A DNA stretch of 64,000 nt from Anaerolineae bacterium. GTDB taxonomy: Bacteria > Chloroflexota > Anaerolineae > B4-G1 > SLSP01. A program made the translations under genes and the position numbers. Of this stretch, positions 26,405 to 35,437 are shown one piece after another. Positions within the stretch are counted from its first letter, which is position 1, and every line of letters begins with the position of its first letter. The notes beneath the pieces were generated by a model. The model searched no databases, was not told the DNA's origin, and was given only the letters and a program-made list of their open reading frames with translations. The stretch is taken from positions 20,988-84,987 of the forward strand of contig JAFGFI010000206.1 of assembly GCA_016931185.1 (NCBI GenBank), in the 5' to 3' direction.

Positions 26405-27844
26405 TTACTTCCCTTCTGCACGTTTCAACTCCGCTAACTCTTGAGATTCCGGGCGTTCTTTGTAAAAATGATCCAACGGGTAGCAGCCTGAGACCAACCC
26501 CTTGCGCGGAGCCGTGGTACAGTCGCTAAACGTGCGACAAATGCGCCGCCGGTCCAGTGGTTTGCCCGTGAGTACGTCATCTACTATATCGGGGTAGGGC
26601 AGTACCATCCGGCCCAACCCCACGAAATCTACCATGCCATCGGCTACCACAGCCTGGCCTACGTGGGGCAGCCATTCCTGCAAATACGAATATCCCGATC
26701 CCACATAGATCAGTTCCGGGCGATGCCACTTGAGCTGCGCCGTTACCGCGATTTGTTGCGCGACGTTAACCAGCGGGTCTTCGGGCGGTTGGTAACCATC
26801 TGAAGGGGGGAAGAGCGCCGGCCGTTGGATATGCGGGTTATAGTATGGACTGCCCATAGTAATACATGCCAATTGGATCCCCAGTTCCGCCAACAGATCC
26901 ACAAACTGGAACGGCTCGGTCAAGTCAATACCTGCGCCGGTTCCATCACCGCCAAACGCATAGCTATATCGTTCTCCCTCGAAAGGCACGGGTTCCCCGA
27001 CGCCATCCGGGCCAGGCTGGAAGGGCACGAAGTCGAACGCGCTGAAGCGCACCCCCATCTCCAATCCCGGCACTGCGGCGCGGATGCCGGCCACAAGCTC
27101 GCGCAAGAAGCGGGTGCGATTCTCGAAGCTGCCCCCATACAGACCGGGTCGGGTAAACGCGCTCAGAAACTCGTGGCCCAGATAACCGTGACAGTGTTTG
27201 AGGTCCACAAAGGCAAAACCCGCCTGTCGCGCCAGTTTCGCTGCTTCCACAAAGTGATCGATCAACCGCTTAATATAATCATCCGTGATAACCGGCATTT
27301 CCGGGTCAATACCAAACCTTGCATCCAATAAGGGATGATGATAGAGAATTTTGGGTTCTAGCCGCGTTTTCGAGTTAGGCCGCGCGAAACGCCCGGAATG
27401 TGTGAGTTGCACTCCGATCAATAAATCATCGCTGCCCCCATAGCGCGCCTCGTGTTCTTTTACCAACGTCTCCCGCAGCACGGCCAATTCGCCCACAGTG
27501 TCGGCGCTGATCAGCAACTGGTTGGGATTCGCGCGTCCATCTGGCTGCACGGCCACCGCCTCCCCACCCCAGATCAACTTCGCGCCACTCGTTCCAAACC
27601 GCCGCCAGCGGCGCGTCGTCAATTCGGTGGGCCGTCCATCTGGGGTACCATCCCACCCTTCCATGGGCAAGACACAGAACCGGTTGCCAATCGTGAAATC
27701 ATTCTTCAACACACACGTTCGCGCCAGTGGCGCATCCGCTCCAACAACCAATTTCTCATCGCACGGCATTTCAACGTCAATCTCCGCCAAATATGCCGTA
27801 AATTTCTCGAAATTCCTTAATGAAGCTACACGACAATATTCCAT
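26405..27844 (-). CDS. Old-yellow-enzyme-like NADH:flavin oxidoreductase
   Basis: 479 residues. FMN-binding TIM barrel of the OYE family: [17 protein letters not shown] near residue 55, [13 protein letters not shown] near 145, [20 protein letters not shown] near 215, [11 protein letters not shown], and [14 protein letters not shown] plus [15 protein letters not shown] near the end of the barrel. A C-terminal Cys-containing segment ([19 protein letters not shown]) suggests an Fe-S cluster as in 2,4-dienoyl-CoA reductase-type members, though the second flavin domain of those enzymes is missing. Likely reduces an activated alkene; the physiological substrate is unknown. RBS AAGGAG. Confidence 0.82.
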   Translation of the reverse strand: MEYCRVASLRNFEKFTAYLAEIDVEMPCDEKLVVGADAPLARTCVLKNDFTIGNRFCVLPMEGWDGTPDGRPTELTTRRWRRFGTSGAKLIWGGEAVAVQPDGRANPNQLLISADTVGELAVLRETLVKEHEARYGGSDDLLIGVQLTHSGRFARPNSKTRLEPKILYHHPLLDARFGIDPEMPVITDDYIKRLIDHFVEAAKLARQAGFAFVDLKHCHGYLGHEFLSAFTRPGLYGGSFENRTRFLRELVAGIRAAVPGLEMGVRFSAFDFVPFQPGPDGVGEPVPFEGERYSYAFGGDGTGAGIDLTEPFQFVDLLAELGIQLACITMGSPYYNPHIQRPALFPPSDGYQPPEDPLVNVAQQIAVTAQLKWHRPELIYVGSGYSYLQEWLPHVGQAVVADGMVDFVGLGRMVLPYPDIVDDVLTGKPLDRRRICRTFSDCTTAPRKGLVSGCYPLDHFYKERPESQELAELKRAEGK

Positions 27845-27862
27845 AAGTCACTCCTTGATCAT

Positions 27863-27883
27863 TAATTCGTAATCCGTAAATGA
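27863..27883. repeat. Heptanucleotide repeat (TAATTCG type)
   Basis: Three degenerate seven-base units (TAATTCG, TAATCCG, TAAATGA). The same unit recurs at 29091 and, in coding sequence, at 62145. Confidence 0.5.
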
Positions 27884-27905
27884 AGAGAATCGAGATTCTC
27901 TATCC

Positions 27906-29075
27906 TTACTCCAGCGCGGACTTCACTTTCTCGATCATCACATCCAATTCTGCCGGTGAACGGGCTGGGTTGGTGTACAGGAAAATCGTGCGGGCCAAGT
28001 AATCCAGCGTTTTGGGACACATATCCGCGCTGTAGTCCACCGAGCCTTTTGCCAGGTGATACGCGTTCAAATCGGGATGGTGCGATCCCATCTTATTGAG
28101 AATAGGATCCCAGTTTGTGTAGACATGTTTGCCGCTGTCAATCGGTGTGCTGGCAGCAACACCGGCTGCTTCTAAATTCGCCAACACCTCGCGCATCCGT
28201 CCCGGCGTCTGGAATAACATACCTAGCGTGGTACCACAATCGCCCTCCACATCGTGAATGGGGTTGAAGACGAAATCGCCCGTTCCCTCCAACGCTTGCA
28301 TCATCAGCCGTTTCTCAGTCAACATCGCGTCCAACATCCCATCCAACCGCGCGAGTTGCACGCGCAGGATCGCACTAAGGATTTCATTGATACGGAAATT
28401 CATCCCGGCGAAGAACGGTGTTGTGATTCCCGAAGCATGGTCACGAAACGCACAGCCGCCATCATGAACAATCAGCGCACGCTCGTAAATTTCACGATTG
28501 TCCGTCACCAGCGCGCCACCCTCACCACACGTCATAATCTTGTAATGGTTAAACGAAAATGCGCCCGCATCCCCGATACTGCCTAACCGTTTGCCCCCGT
28601 AGGAACCGCCATCGGCCTGGCACGCGTCCTCCAGAACTTTGAGCGTGTGCCGCCGCGCGATATCCATAATGGCGTCCATGTTACACGGCAGACCCACCAT
28701 ATGCACGGGGATAATGGCTTTCGTGCGCGGTGTGATCTTGCGCTCCACATCCGCCGGGTCTATGGTGAGGGAGGTATCCACCTCGGCAATCACAGGCACC
28801 GCGCCCACCGCCAGTGGACCCAGCGCAGTCGCCATAAACGTGTATGCCGGGACAATAACCTCATCACCCGGGCCAATTCCCATCCCCACCAGGCCGGTGA
28901 TGAGAGCCGCCGTGCCACTGGTTACCGCAACGGCATATCGAGTGCCGATCTTGGATGCCCATTCCGCCTCAAACCTGCCCGACTCACTCTCATTCCCACC
29001 GAGATAGCGGAATAACTGCCCCGACTCGATAACGCGCCGGACAGCATCAACTTCTTCTTGACCCATAATATACAT
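27906..29075 (-). CDS. DegT/DnrJ/EryC1/StrS-family PLP aminotransferase
   Basis: 389 residues. Fold type I PLP enzyme: VTSGTAALITGLVGMGIGPG near 50, GDEVIVPAYTFMATA, VLEDACQADGGSYGGKRLGS (PLP-phosphate/Asp region), and the lysine in FSFNHYKIMTCGEGGALVTD near 185-200. Members transaminate keto-sugars or related cyclic ketones. No nucleotide-sugar dehydratase is adjacent; neighbours are OYE, MscS-ParB and NAPRTase, so the substrate is open. Clear RBS (GGAAGGAG). First gene of its transcript. Confidence 0.85.
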   Translation of the reverse strand: MYIMGQEEVDAVRRVIESGQLFRYLGGNESESGRFEAEWASKIGTRYAVAVTSGTAALITGLVGMGIGPGDEVIVPAYTFMATALGPLAVGAVPVIAEVDTSLTIDPADVERKITPRTKAIIPVHMVGLPCNMDAIMDIARRHTLKVLEDACQADGGSYGGKRLGSIGDAGAFSFNHYKIMTCGEGGALVTDNREIYERALIVHDGGCAFRDHASGITTPFFAGMNFRINEILSAILRVQLARLDGMLDAMLTEKRLMMQALEGTGDFVFNPIHDVEGDCGTTLGMLFQTPGRMREVLANLEAAGVAASTPIDSGKHVYTNWDPILNKMGSHHPDLNAYHLAKGSVDYSADMCPKTLDYLARTIFLYTNPARSPAELDVMIEKVKSALE

Positions 29076-29090
29076 TGAGATACTCCTTCC

Positions 29091-29113
29091 GTAATTCGTG
29101 ATTCGTAATTTGC
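29091..29113. repeat. Heptanucleotide repeat (TAATTCG type)
   Basis: Three units (TAATTCG, TGATTCG, TAATTTG) just upstream of the DegT-family gene. Same unit as at 27863 and 62145. Confidence 0.5.
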
Positions 29114-29184
29114 ATTTACCGTTTGTGTTTTATAAGCCTTATCCCGCTTATATTATAACCTAAGTTGCTAACTATCACGTGAAT

Positions 29185-29219
29185 TTCTCTTTTTCGCCCC
29201 TATGGGGCGAAAAAGAGAA
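29185..29219. repeat. Perfect 16-bp hairpin
   Basis: TTCTCTTTTTCGCCCC pairs perfectly with GGGGCGAAAAAGAGAA around a TAT loop. A second C/T-rich run (CGCCCTTTTCTCTTCC) follows and could compete for the right arm. Could be a small repeat element or a terminator/attenuator. Confidence 0.6.
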
Positions 29220-29652
29220 GGGAAAAAAACGCCCTTTTCTCTTCCGCTACCACAAGGTAGCAACTCGCGTTATTATAGTCATCCTGGCTAATTATGTGGG
29301 GTTGAGGGTGGGCAAGTCTCGCTATACAAGCGGTTCGCGAAAATGTGACGGACACCCAAGCCCTATCTTCCATTTGCAGCCTGGTGCATTAAGAAGTATA
29401 CTGATAAAAATTTGTTGGCGCGTATAACCAACGAGATACGCGGTAGGTATCAACTTCAGCTCAAAAACACGCAATGTAGGCGAATGGCAAGTAGAACAGA
29501 TCACATCATAAAATAAAGTGGGCGCGTTTCATTTTAGTCAAGGATATACTTACATCAAATATGAGCGTGTGTTAATGTCTGACGTTTAATATATTCACGA
29601 ACTCAAATGAAACCCACTCAAATAAACGTATCCTAAAACTAAGGAGTTTTCT

Positions 29653-31089
29653 ATGACAACGTTATATACATTACCCCGGAGTAAACCGGAAGCGCAAGGT
29701 ATTGCGCCGGACGCCATTAAGGCATTTGTAGAAGCTGCCGAACAGCAAAACTGTGGTCTACACAGTTTGATGTTGCTGCGCCACGGCCATGTAGTCGCCG
29801 AGGGTTGGTGGGCGCCCTACGCGCCGCAGCACCCCCACATGCTTTTCTCACTCAGCAAAAGCTTCACCTCCACCGCCATCGGCATCGCTATTGCCGAGGG
29901 ACGGTTATCACTGGATGACCCGGTACTCTCCTTTTTCCCGGAGGAAACACCCAAGCGAATAAGCAGGAACCTGGCTGCAATGCGCGTGCGACATCTGCTC
30001 TCGATGTCCACCGGCCACGCGGAAGATACCACCGGCTATTTTTTCAAGCGCAGAGACAAAAACTGGGCCGGGGCGTTCCTGGCGCGCCCGGTGAAGCACA
30101 AACCCGGCACGCATTTCCTCTACAACACGGGAGCAACCTATATGCTTTCGGCGATTATCCAGGGACTTACCGGTATGACGCTGCTGGATTACCTGCAACC
30201 GCGCCTTTTCGCGCCGCTAGGTATCGAAGGCGCAACGTGGGAGACATGTCCGCGTGGTATCAATACGGGGGGCTTTGGTTTGAGCGTGAAGACGGAGGAT
30301 ATTGCCAAATTGGGGCAACTCTATCTGCAAAAAGGCCGGTGGGACGGCGAACAATTGCTACCCGCTAACTGGATTGAGGAAGCGACCCGCAAACAGGTAG
30401 ATAACGCGCCCAGTGAAAACCCCGAGTGGGAACAGGGCTACGGCTACCAGTTCTGGCGCTGCCGCCACGGCGCATATCGCGGTGATGGCGCGTTCGGACA
30501 ATACTGCCTTGTGATGCCCGGCCAAGACGCCGTCCTGGCCATCACCAGCGGAACGCCCAATATGCAACTTGTACTGGATTTAGTTTGGGAACACCTGCTC
30601 CCGGCAATGAGCGCGACGCCACTTCCCGCCGATGCCAAAGCGCAGACTGCCCTTCAGGAGAAGCTCAGCGGGTTAGCTCTATCACCACAGACGGGTGAGG
30701 CGAACATGCCAATAACGGCGCGCGTCTCCGGTAAAGTGTACACAGTGGAGAAAAATCCTCTTAAATTCAAGACATTGAGTTGTACTTTCGACACCGAAGG
30801 CTGCACGTTCACGGTGAAAATCGGCCGCCGCCATCACTCGTTACGCAGCACACATAATGCGTGGCATTTCGGGACAACTACGCAGGATGGCAATGAACGC
30901 CGGGTCGCTGCCAGCGGCGCGTGGACGGCGGAAGACACCTACACGATGCGTACCTGCTACTACGAGACACCCTTCTGTGATCTGATGACCTTTCAGTTTG
31001 GAGATGACCAACTGACCTTCACCTTCAAAACCAACGTCTCTTTTGGCCCTACCGAGTTCCCGCCACTCGTTGGGCATCGCGTGGACTAA
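29653..31089 (+). CDS. Serine hydrolase, beta-lactamase/class C-like
   Basis: 478 residues. SxxK nucleophile motif S66-L-S-K69 (LFSLSKSFTSTAIGIA), followed by EGRLSLDDPVLSFFPEE; second motif YNTG at 157-160 (FLYNTGATYMLSAIIQGLTG); GGFGLSVKTEDIAKLGQLYL near 215. These are hallmarks of the penicillin-binding/esterase-type serine hydrolases. No signal peptide, so probably cytosolic esterase or peptidase rather than a drug-resistance enzyme. The C-terminal 120 residues form an extra beta domain. AAGGAG RBS. Confidence 0.85.
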   Translation: MTTLYTLPRSKPEAQGIAPDAIKAFVEAAEQQNCGLHSLMLLRHGHVVAEGWWAPYAPQHPHMLFSLSKSFTSTAIGIAIAEGRLSLDDPVLSFFPEETPKRISRNLAAMRVRHLLSMSTGHAEDTTGYFFKRRDKNWAGAFLARPVKHKPGTHFLYNTGATYMLSAIIQGLTGMTLLDYLQPRLFAPLGIEGATWETCPRGINTGGFGLSVKTEDIAKLGQLYLQKGRWDGEQLLPANWIEEATRKQVDNAPSENPEWEQGYGYQFWRCRHGAYRGDGAFGQYCLVMPGQDAVLAITSGTPNMQLVLDLVWEHLLPAMSATPLPADAKAQTALQEKLSGLALSPQTGEANMPITARVSGKVYTVEKNPLKFKTLSCTFDTEGCTFTVKIGRRHHSLRSTHNAWHFGTTTQDGNERRVAASGAWTAEDTYTMRTCYYETPFCDLMTFQFGDDQLTFTFKTNVSFGPTEFPPLVGHRVD

Positions 31090-31107
31090 AGGCTGCACAA
31101 GACTGTT

Positions 31108-31154
31108 GGTGTATTTTTCGGTTTCGGACTTTGACCGAAACCGAAAAATACACC
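31108..31154. terminator. 20-bp perfect hairpin between convergent genes
   Basis: Left arm 31108-31127 and right arm 31135-31154 pair over all 20 bases around ACTTTGA. The arms contain TATTTTTCGGTTTCGG. No poly-T follows on either strand immediately. Placed between two convergent stops, so a bidirectional terminator is likely; it could also be a small repeat unit. Confidence 0.6.
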
Positions 31155-31208
31155 ATTTTCTCGCACCTTCAGGCGTAACTTCAAAAAAAAGCCGGTTTTC
31201 TTGAACAG

Positions 31209-32639
31209 CTAACACGTCACTTCCGGGAAAATCTTCCCCGGATTCAGCACCTCATTCGGATCGAAAACGGCCTTGATGCGGCGCTGGAGTGCGATCAGAG
31301 TGGGGGACATAATGAGCGGCATAAACTCGCGGCGTTTGAAGCCGATGCCATGTTCGCCGCTGAGCGTGCCCCCCAACCGGGAAACGACGGTGTAGAGATC
31401 GCGCAAAATCGCGTGTTCTTGTTCCGGCCACTCGTCCAGGGGGGTATCGGGATGTTTCACGAGAGTAGCATGCAGGTTACCGTCACCCGCGTGCCCGTAG
31501 CAAGGGATGGTGACATTGTACCTCTCCGACAACCGCTCAAGTTCGGGCATCAGATCGGGAATTTGAGCAAAGGGCAGTACAATGTCCTCAAGGCTCTGCA
31601 CCGGGCTGTAGACTTTGAACGCTTCTGCAATATTGCGCCGCACAGACCAGACGCGCTCCTGGGTCGTGGCATTGTCGGCCACATAAACCTCAATCGCGCC
31701 ATTTTGCATACAGAGTTCGCCAATGGTCTCATATTCCTGCTCAATCTGGGCTTCATTGTTACCATCCACCTCGATAAGCAACATTGCGCCCGCCTCCTCG
31801 TAAGGTAGTTCCTCATTGAGATACTTGCACGTCGTCTGCACTGAGAGCCTATCCATGAACTCAATAGCGGTGGGGATGATACGCCCATTGGTCATAATCT
31901 CCGGTACCATCGCCATCGCGGAGGCAACATCCCTAAAAAGCACCAACAAATCCACTTTGGTAGTGGGCAGCGGCAACAGCTTGAGAATAATCCTGGTGAA
32001 GATACCCAGTGTGCCTTCCGAGCCGACCATCAGTTGCAACAAGTTATAACCCGTCACATCTTTGACGAGCTTACCGCCCAATTGCACAATTTCACTGGTG
32101 GGAAGCACTACCTCCAGTCCCATCACATAGCGGCCGGTGACACCATACTTGATTGCCTTGCCTCCTCCCGCGTTTTCGGCGACATTGCCACCGATGAAAC
32201 ATGTCTCCACGCTCATTGGATAGCCGGCATAAAACAACCCCTCTTCCTTCAGAATTTCATTGATTTGATTGGTCACGACGCCCGGCTCCACGATAACCAC
32301 CATATTGTCACGGTCGACCTCTAAAATGCGATTCATGCGTTCTACAGAGAGCAGGATACCGCCATAGACAGGGACCGCGCCGCCGGATAATCCCGATCCC
32401 GCGCCGCGCGGGGTGACGGGAATGCACTCGCGATTGGCGAGCTGCATAATGGCAGCGATCTCCTCTGCGCTGGCGGGTTTCACTACCACGTCAGGCATAC
32501 GTATAAAGCACGTATCTGCTACTTCATCGTGAGAATAGGCCTCCATCTTCTCCGGATCATCAAAAATTACATTCCTTTCCCCAACAATACTTTGCAATTC
32601 TGCAACAATCCCAGGTGTTACAGGTTGATAATTTATCAT
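31209..32639 (-). CDS. FAD-linked oxidase, GlcD/D-lactate dehydrogenase type
   Basis: 476 residues from the ATG at 32637-32639 (GGAGAA upstream); an in-frame ATG at 32660 has no ribosome-binding site. FAD-binding type 4 domain: PRGAGSGLSGGAVP, GYPMSVETCFIGGNVAENAGG, KDVTGYNLLQLMVGSEGTLGI. C-terminal domain with CYGHAGDGNLH and SGEHGIGFKRREFM, the GlcD/D-LDH signatures. Oxidises a 2-hydroxy acid such as glycolate or D-lactate. Follows etfA, suggesting electron transfer to or from an electron-transfer flavoprotein, as in LctD-EtfAB systems. No N-terminal Fe-S domain of its own. Confidence 0.88.
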   Translation of the reverse strand: MINYQPVTPGIVAELQSIVGERNVIFDDPEKMEAYSHDEVADTCFIRMPDVVVKPASAEEIAAIMQLANRECIPVTPRGAGSGLSGGAVPVYGGILLSVERMNRILEVDRDNMVVIVEPGVVTNQINEILKEEGLFYAGYPMSVETCFIGGNVAENAGGGKAIKYGVTGRYVMGLEVVLPTSEIVQLGGKLVKDVTGYNLLQLMVGSEGTLGIFTRIILKLLPLPTTKVDLLVLFRDVASAMAMVPEIMTNGRIIPTAIEFMDRLSVQTTCKYLNEELPYEEAGAMLLIEVDGNNEAQIEQEYETIGELCMQNGAIEVYVADNATTQERVWSVRRNIAEAFKVYSPVQSLEDIVLPFAQIPDLMPELERLSERYNVTIPCYGHAGDGNLHATLVKHPDTPLDEWPEQEHAILRDLYTVVSRLGGTLSGEHGIGFKRREFMPLIMSPTLIALQRRIKAVFDPNEVLNPGKIFPEVTC

Positions 32640-32671
32640 TCTCAGTTCTCCATGTCTCAATGCTTGACGCT

Positions 32672-33682
32672 CTAATCTTTCTCCCCAAGTTTCTCCAAAA
32701 TCGCCGGCACCACCTCAAACACATCTCCCACAATACCCAGATCGGCGACCTGGAAAATCGGCGCGTCGGGGTCATTGTTGATGGCAATGATATTTTCTGC
32801 CGTCTGCATCCCGGCCAGGTGCTGGATCGCACCGGAGACGCCGCAGGCGATATAGAGTTTAGGGGCAACGGTTTTGCCGCTCAGCCCGATCTGGCGCGGA
32901 TATGTCTGCCAGCCGCGATCTACGGCCACACGCGATGCGCCTACACTTCCCCCGAATACGCCGGCAAGATCGGATAGCAATGCGAAGTGTTCACCCTTTT
33001 TCATTCCCCGTCCCCCGGCCACAATAGTCTCCGCATCTTCGATAGCATCTTGGGATACGTCCGGCTCAAAGCCCTCAAAACGCACCCGCGAGATCAACAA
33101 CGTTTCGGGTATGTCCACCTTCACAATTTCGCCGGTGCGATCCGGATCATGAGGGGCGGGAGGCATAGACTTGGGACGTACGGTCGCCATCTGCGGGCGG
33201 GCCTCCGGCGTCTTGATGGTTGCCAGAATATTACCACCGATGGCGGGGCGCGTCTGGAGTAAATTCCCAGTTTCCGGGTCAATGTCCAGTCCGGTACAAT
33301 CCGCCGTTAATCCGGCATGCATCTTCATCGAAACGTAGGGCATCACCGTGCGTCCCGACGTGGTGGCGGCAGCGATCAGGACTTCGGGATGGTAGGTTTC
33401 AATGAGATAAATAAGTATATTCGCGTAAGGATCCACCAGGAAATGCGTCAACACAGGATGCTGCACCACATAGACGCGGTCCGCGCCACGCTTCAATAAC
33501 TCCTCAAGTTCTGTATCAGGGATGTTGTACCCCAACACTACCGAACAGAGCCGGCATACCTGACCATCTACTTGCGCGCGCGCATCTGCTAACGCCCGCC
33601 CGCGTGTCAACAACTCATACGAGACGGTATGTAGCTTGCCATCTTTCTGCTCGGCTAATGTCCAAATATCGGTCCATTCCAT
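32672..33682 (-). CDS. etfA: Electron transfer flavoprotein alpha subunit
   Basis: 336 residues. The C-terminal FAD domain is diagnostic: [19 protein letters not shown], then [20 protein letters not shown] and [13 protein letters not shown]. The N-terminal half has the alpha/beta ETF fold ([33 protein letters not shown]). Normally forms a heterodimer with EtfB, which binds AMP or a second FAD; no etfB is present in the window. Operon order is flavodoxin, Fe-S membrane protein, etfA, FAD oxidase. RBS TAGGAG. Confidence 0.9.
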   Translation of the reverse strand: MEWTDIWTLAEQKDGKLHTVSYELLTRGRALADARAQVDGQVCRLCSVVLGYNIPDTELEELLKRGADRVYVVQHPVLTHFLVDPYANILIYLIETYHPEVLIAAATTSGRTVMPYVSMKMHAGLTADCTGLDIDPETGNLLQTRPAIGGNILATIKTPEARPQMATVRPKSMPPAPHDPDRTGEIVKVDIPETLLISRVRFEGFEPDVSQDAIEDAETIVAGGRGMKKGEHFALLSDLAGVFGGSVGASRVAVDRGWQTYPRQIGLSGKTVAPKLYIACGVSGAIQHLAGMQTAENIIAINNDPDAPIFQVADLGIVGDVFEVVPAILEKLGEKD

Positions 33683-33763
33683 ATATGTTCTCCTAACTAT
33701 TAACTATAAGCTCCTGCCTGCTCAACAAAAGATCGGGCGAAGCACTGTTCATAGACACCAGGT

Positions 33764-34507
33764 TTACTTTCCTTTGCTAAACGAATAATGAATCACGTCT
33801 TTAGGACATATATCCACACACGATCCACAAAGCACACATTCACTATGCTCCATTGTACCTTTTTGCACCATCTCATTGACGTCGAGACCCATTGGACAGT
33901 TTTGAGTACATTTCTTGCAGTTGATACACTTGCTTGTTTCGGCCTTGAGTCGCAACGCGGGCCAACCTACAAGATTACGCAACTTACGGCCCAAGATCAT
34001 AAAGGGCGCCATCCAGCAGATAGTGTGACAGCCTGCCCGCCGTCCCACCAAAGCTGACAGAATCAGAAACGTGCCGGTAACAATGTAGTAGATGAGGTAC
34101 TTTTGAGGTTCATCTACCGAAATGCCGCTCTCTGTGAGGTGAAAAAAGTTTATCTTGTGATACCCCCCCGCCCTAACGACCATGGTCACAATGATAGTAA
34201 GCCACGGAATCCATATTAACCACTTAATCCAGTCCGCTTTACCGCGCACAGGTTTGTTGTTGATGACGAAGCATATCTCCCCCAGACCGGCAGCCGGACA
34301 GACCCACCCGCACCACAACCGTCCTACAACAAGCGCGGCAAGAAATTGTAGGCCAAATACAATCAGACTGCCGTTGACAATTCCCTGCGATGCACCATCA
34401 ATGATAACGTAGGGGGAAAGATAATTCATAATGACGGGAAAGAGTAAGAGCGAGAGAATAATCAACGTTTTACGAATTTTTTGCCGGGTTACAAGTTTTT
34501 GAGTCAT
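33764..34507 (-). CDS. NapH/CcoG-like 4Fe-4S membrane protein
   Basis: 247 residues. About four membrane helices, with CGWVCPAAGLGE after the second (a NapH-type CxxxCP motif) and GCHTICWMAPF later. The C-terminus carries two ferredoxin motifs, CINCKKCTQNCPMG and CVLCGSCVDICPKD, for two 4Fe-4S clusters on the cytosolic side. Such proteins pass electrons between quinones and soluble carriers. Lies 24 bases after the flavodoxin-like gene and upstream of etfA, so it may link the ETF to the membrane. Confidence 0.85.
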   Translation of the reverse strand: MTQKLVTRQKIRKTLIILSLLLFPVIMNYLSPYVIIDGASQGIVNGSLIVFGLQFLAALVVGRLWCGWVCPAAGLGEICFVINNKPVRGKADWIKWLIWIPWLTIIVTMVVRAGGYHKINFFHLTESGISVDEPQKYLIYYIVTGTFLILSALVGRRAGCHTICWMAPFMILGRKLRNLVGWPALRLKAETSKCINCKKCTQNCPMGLDVNEMVQKGTMEHSECVLCGSCVDICPKDVIHYSFSKGK

Positions 34508-34531
34508 AAGACCTCCGCAGAAAAGATCCCT

Positions 34532-35059
34532 TTACATACTTAACTTATCCGCTAATGTTTCAGCCCACGCGCGAATGGCATTCCAATCCCGGTGGTCGGG
34601 AACACTCTCGGCCATCGCTTTCGCCGGAATTTTGAATAACGGGAAAAGTCGCTTGAATTCTGGCGTGTCCGTCAAAATCGCGCCCGCGAAGAGTTGCGTA
34701 TCTACCGGCTCCAACGCCGGGGCAGTTTGATGCAGTGTTTTCACATAACCCGCCGCTTGCTCGCGATTTTCTGGTGTATCTTCTGTCACCGCCAGGCAGA
34801 CAATAAAGTACGCCACCGGTATCCCTTTCAACTTTTGCGCACTGCGTCTCAAAAAGCGAAGAAGTTCACGCGATATTTTCCCCATGTGAACGGATGCACC
34901 CAGAACCACAGCATTATAGCTAGTGAGATCTCGTGCTTTCCCTACATGCATAACATCCACCTCAATCCCTTTATCACGCAGGGTGTCCCCAATTGCCTCA
35001 GCTACACTGCGGGTGACTCCCGTCCAGGTTGCGTAGACAATTAAAATCCTGTTTGCCAT
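34532..35059 (-). CDS. Flavodoxin-domain protein (HemG-like)
   Basis: 175 residues. FMN phosphate-binding loop near the N-terminus, ILIVYATWTGVTRSVAEAI; NAVVLGASVHMGKISRELLRF is the second FMN loop, as in menaquinone-dependent protoporphyrinogen oxidase HemG and FldF-type proteins. AAGGAGG RBS precedes the ATG. First gene of the redox operon; a TATAAT box on the minus strand (35116-35121) may be its -10 region. An electron carrier role in the operon is more likely than haem synthesis because no haem genes are near. Confidence 0.78.
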   Translation of the reverse strand: MANRILIVYATWTGVTRSVAEAIGDTLRDKGIEVDVMHVGKARDLTSYNAVVLGASVHMGKISRELLRFLRRSAQKLKGIPVAYFIVCLAVTEDTPENREQAAGYVKTLHQTAPALEPVDTQLFAGAILTDTPEFKRLFPLFKIPAKAMAESVPDHRDWNAIRAWAETLADKLSM

Positions 35060-35298
35060 TTTTCCCCTCCTTATCTTAACTAAAATCTTACTTCCTTAAC
35101 TTTCCACCATTTTGAATTATAATACAGAACTATGGATATATGTATAACTACGATAAGGCTATTGCACTTGACTTGAAGAGCCAGACTTAGATCGCAATTT
35201 GATCGTTCTGAGCAAACCTGTAAAGTGTTGCCATTTGCCGAGACTTCTGTAGTTAATCTTCAGTTTCAATGGGAACCCCGATCACGGCTGCCTAAGAG

Positions 35299-35392
35299 AG
35301 ATTGGGCCAGTCTCCAGTGCCAACCCAAGGTCTATAGTTTGAGCTACCGTAGCCTAAATTATACTCAAATCTGCAACAGACTGGCCCAATCT
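35299..35392. repeat. Inverted repeat with ATTGGGCCAGT core, copy 1
   Basis: Perfect 15-bp arms, AGATTGGGCCAGTCT (35299-35313) and AGACTGGCCCAATCT (35378-35392), enclosing 64 bases with a smaller TTTGAG/CTCAAA pairing. It takes up part of the 378-bp gap before the metalloprotease-like gene, in which no ORF is credible. The core recurs at 43046-43097. Confidence 0.7.
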
Positions 35393-35437
35393 AGGTAAGG
35401 TGGCAACTTGGGTTAAATATCTGTCGGAGGAATCAAA

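Larger units (their letters stand above)
29076..29652. other. 577-bp intergenic region between divergent genes
   Basis: No credible gene. It contains a heptanucleotide repeat (29091-29113), the hairpin at 29185-29219 and an AT-rich stretch (29520-29640) leading to the AAGGAG site of the serine hydrolase gene. An 82-codon frame across the hairpin has low-complexity composition and is not supported. Both divergent promoters should lie here, but none is clear enough to place. Confidence 0.5.

Noticed and set aside
29179..29427. Plus-strand frame across the 29185 hairpin
   Set aside because: Lys/Phe-rich low-complexity start, no RBS, and it is largely made of the hairpin sequence.
29653..31089. 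Serine hydrolase as a beta-lactamase resistance gene
   Set aside because: No signal peptide and only generic SxxK/YNTG motifs, shared by many esterases and peptidases.
35060..35437. tRNA or small RNA gene in the gap before the metalloprotease-like gene
   Set aside because: The inverted repeat does not form a cloverleaf and no anticodon arm or CCA-end pattern was found.
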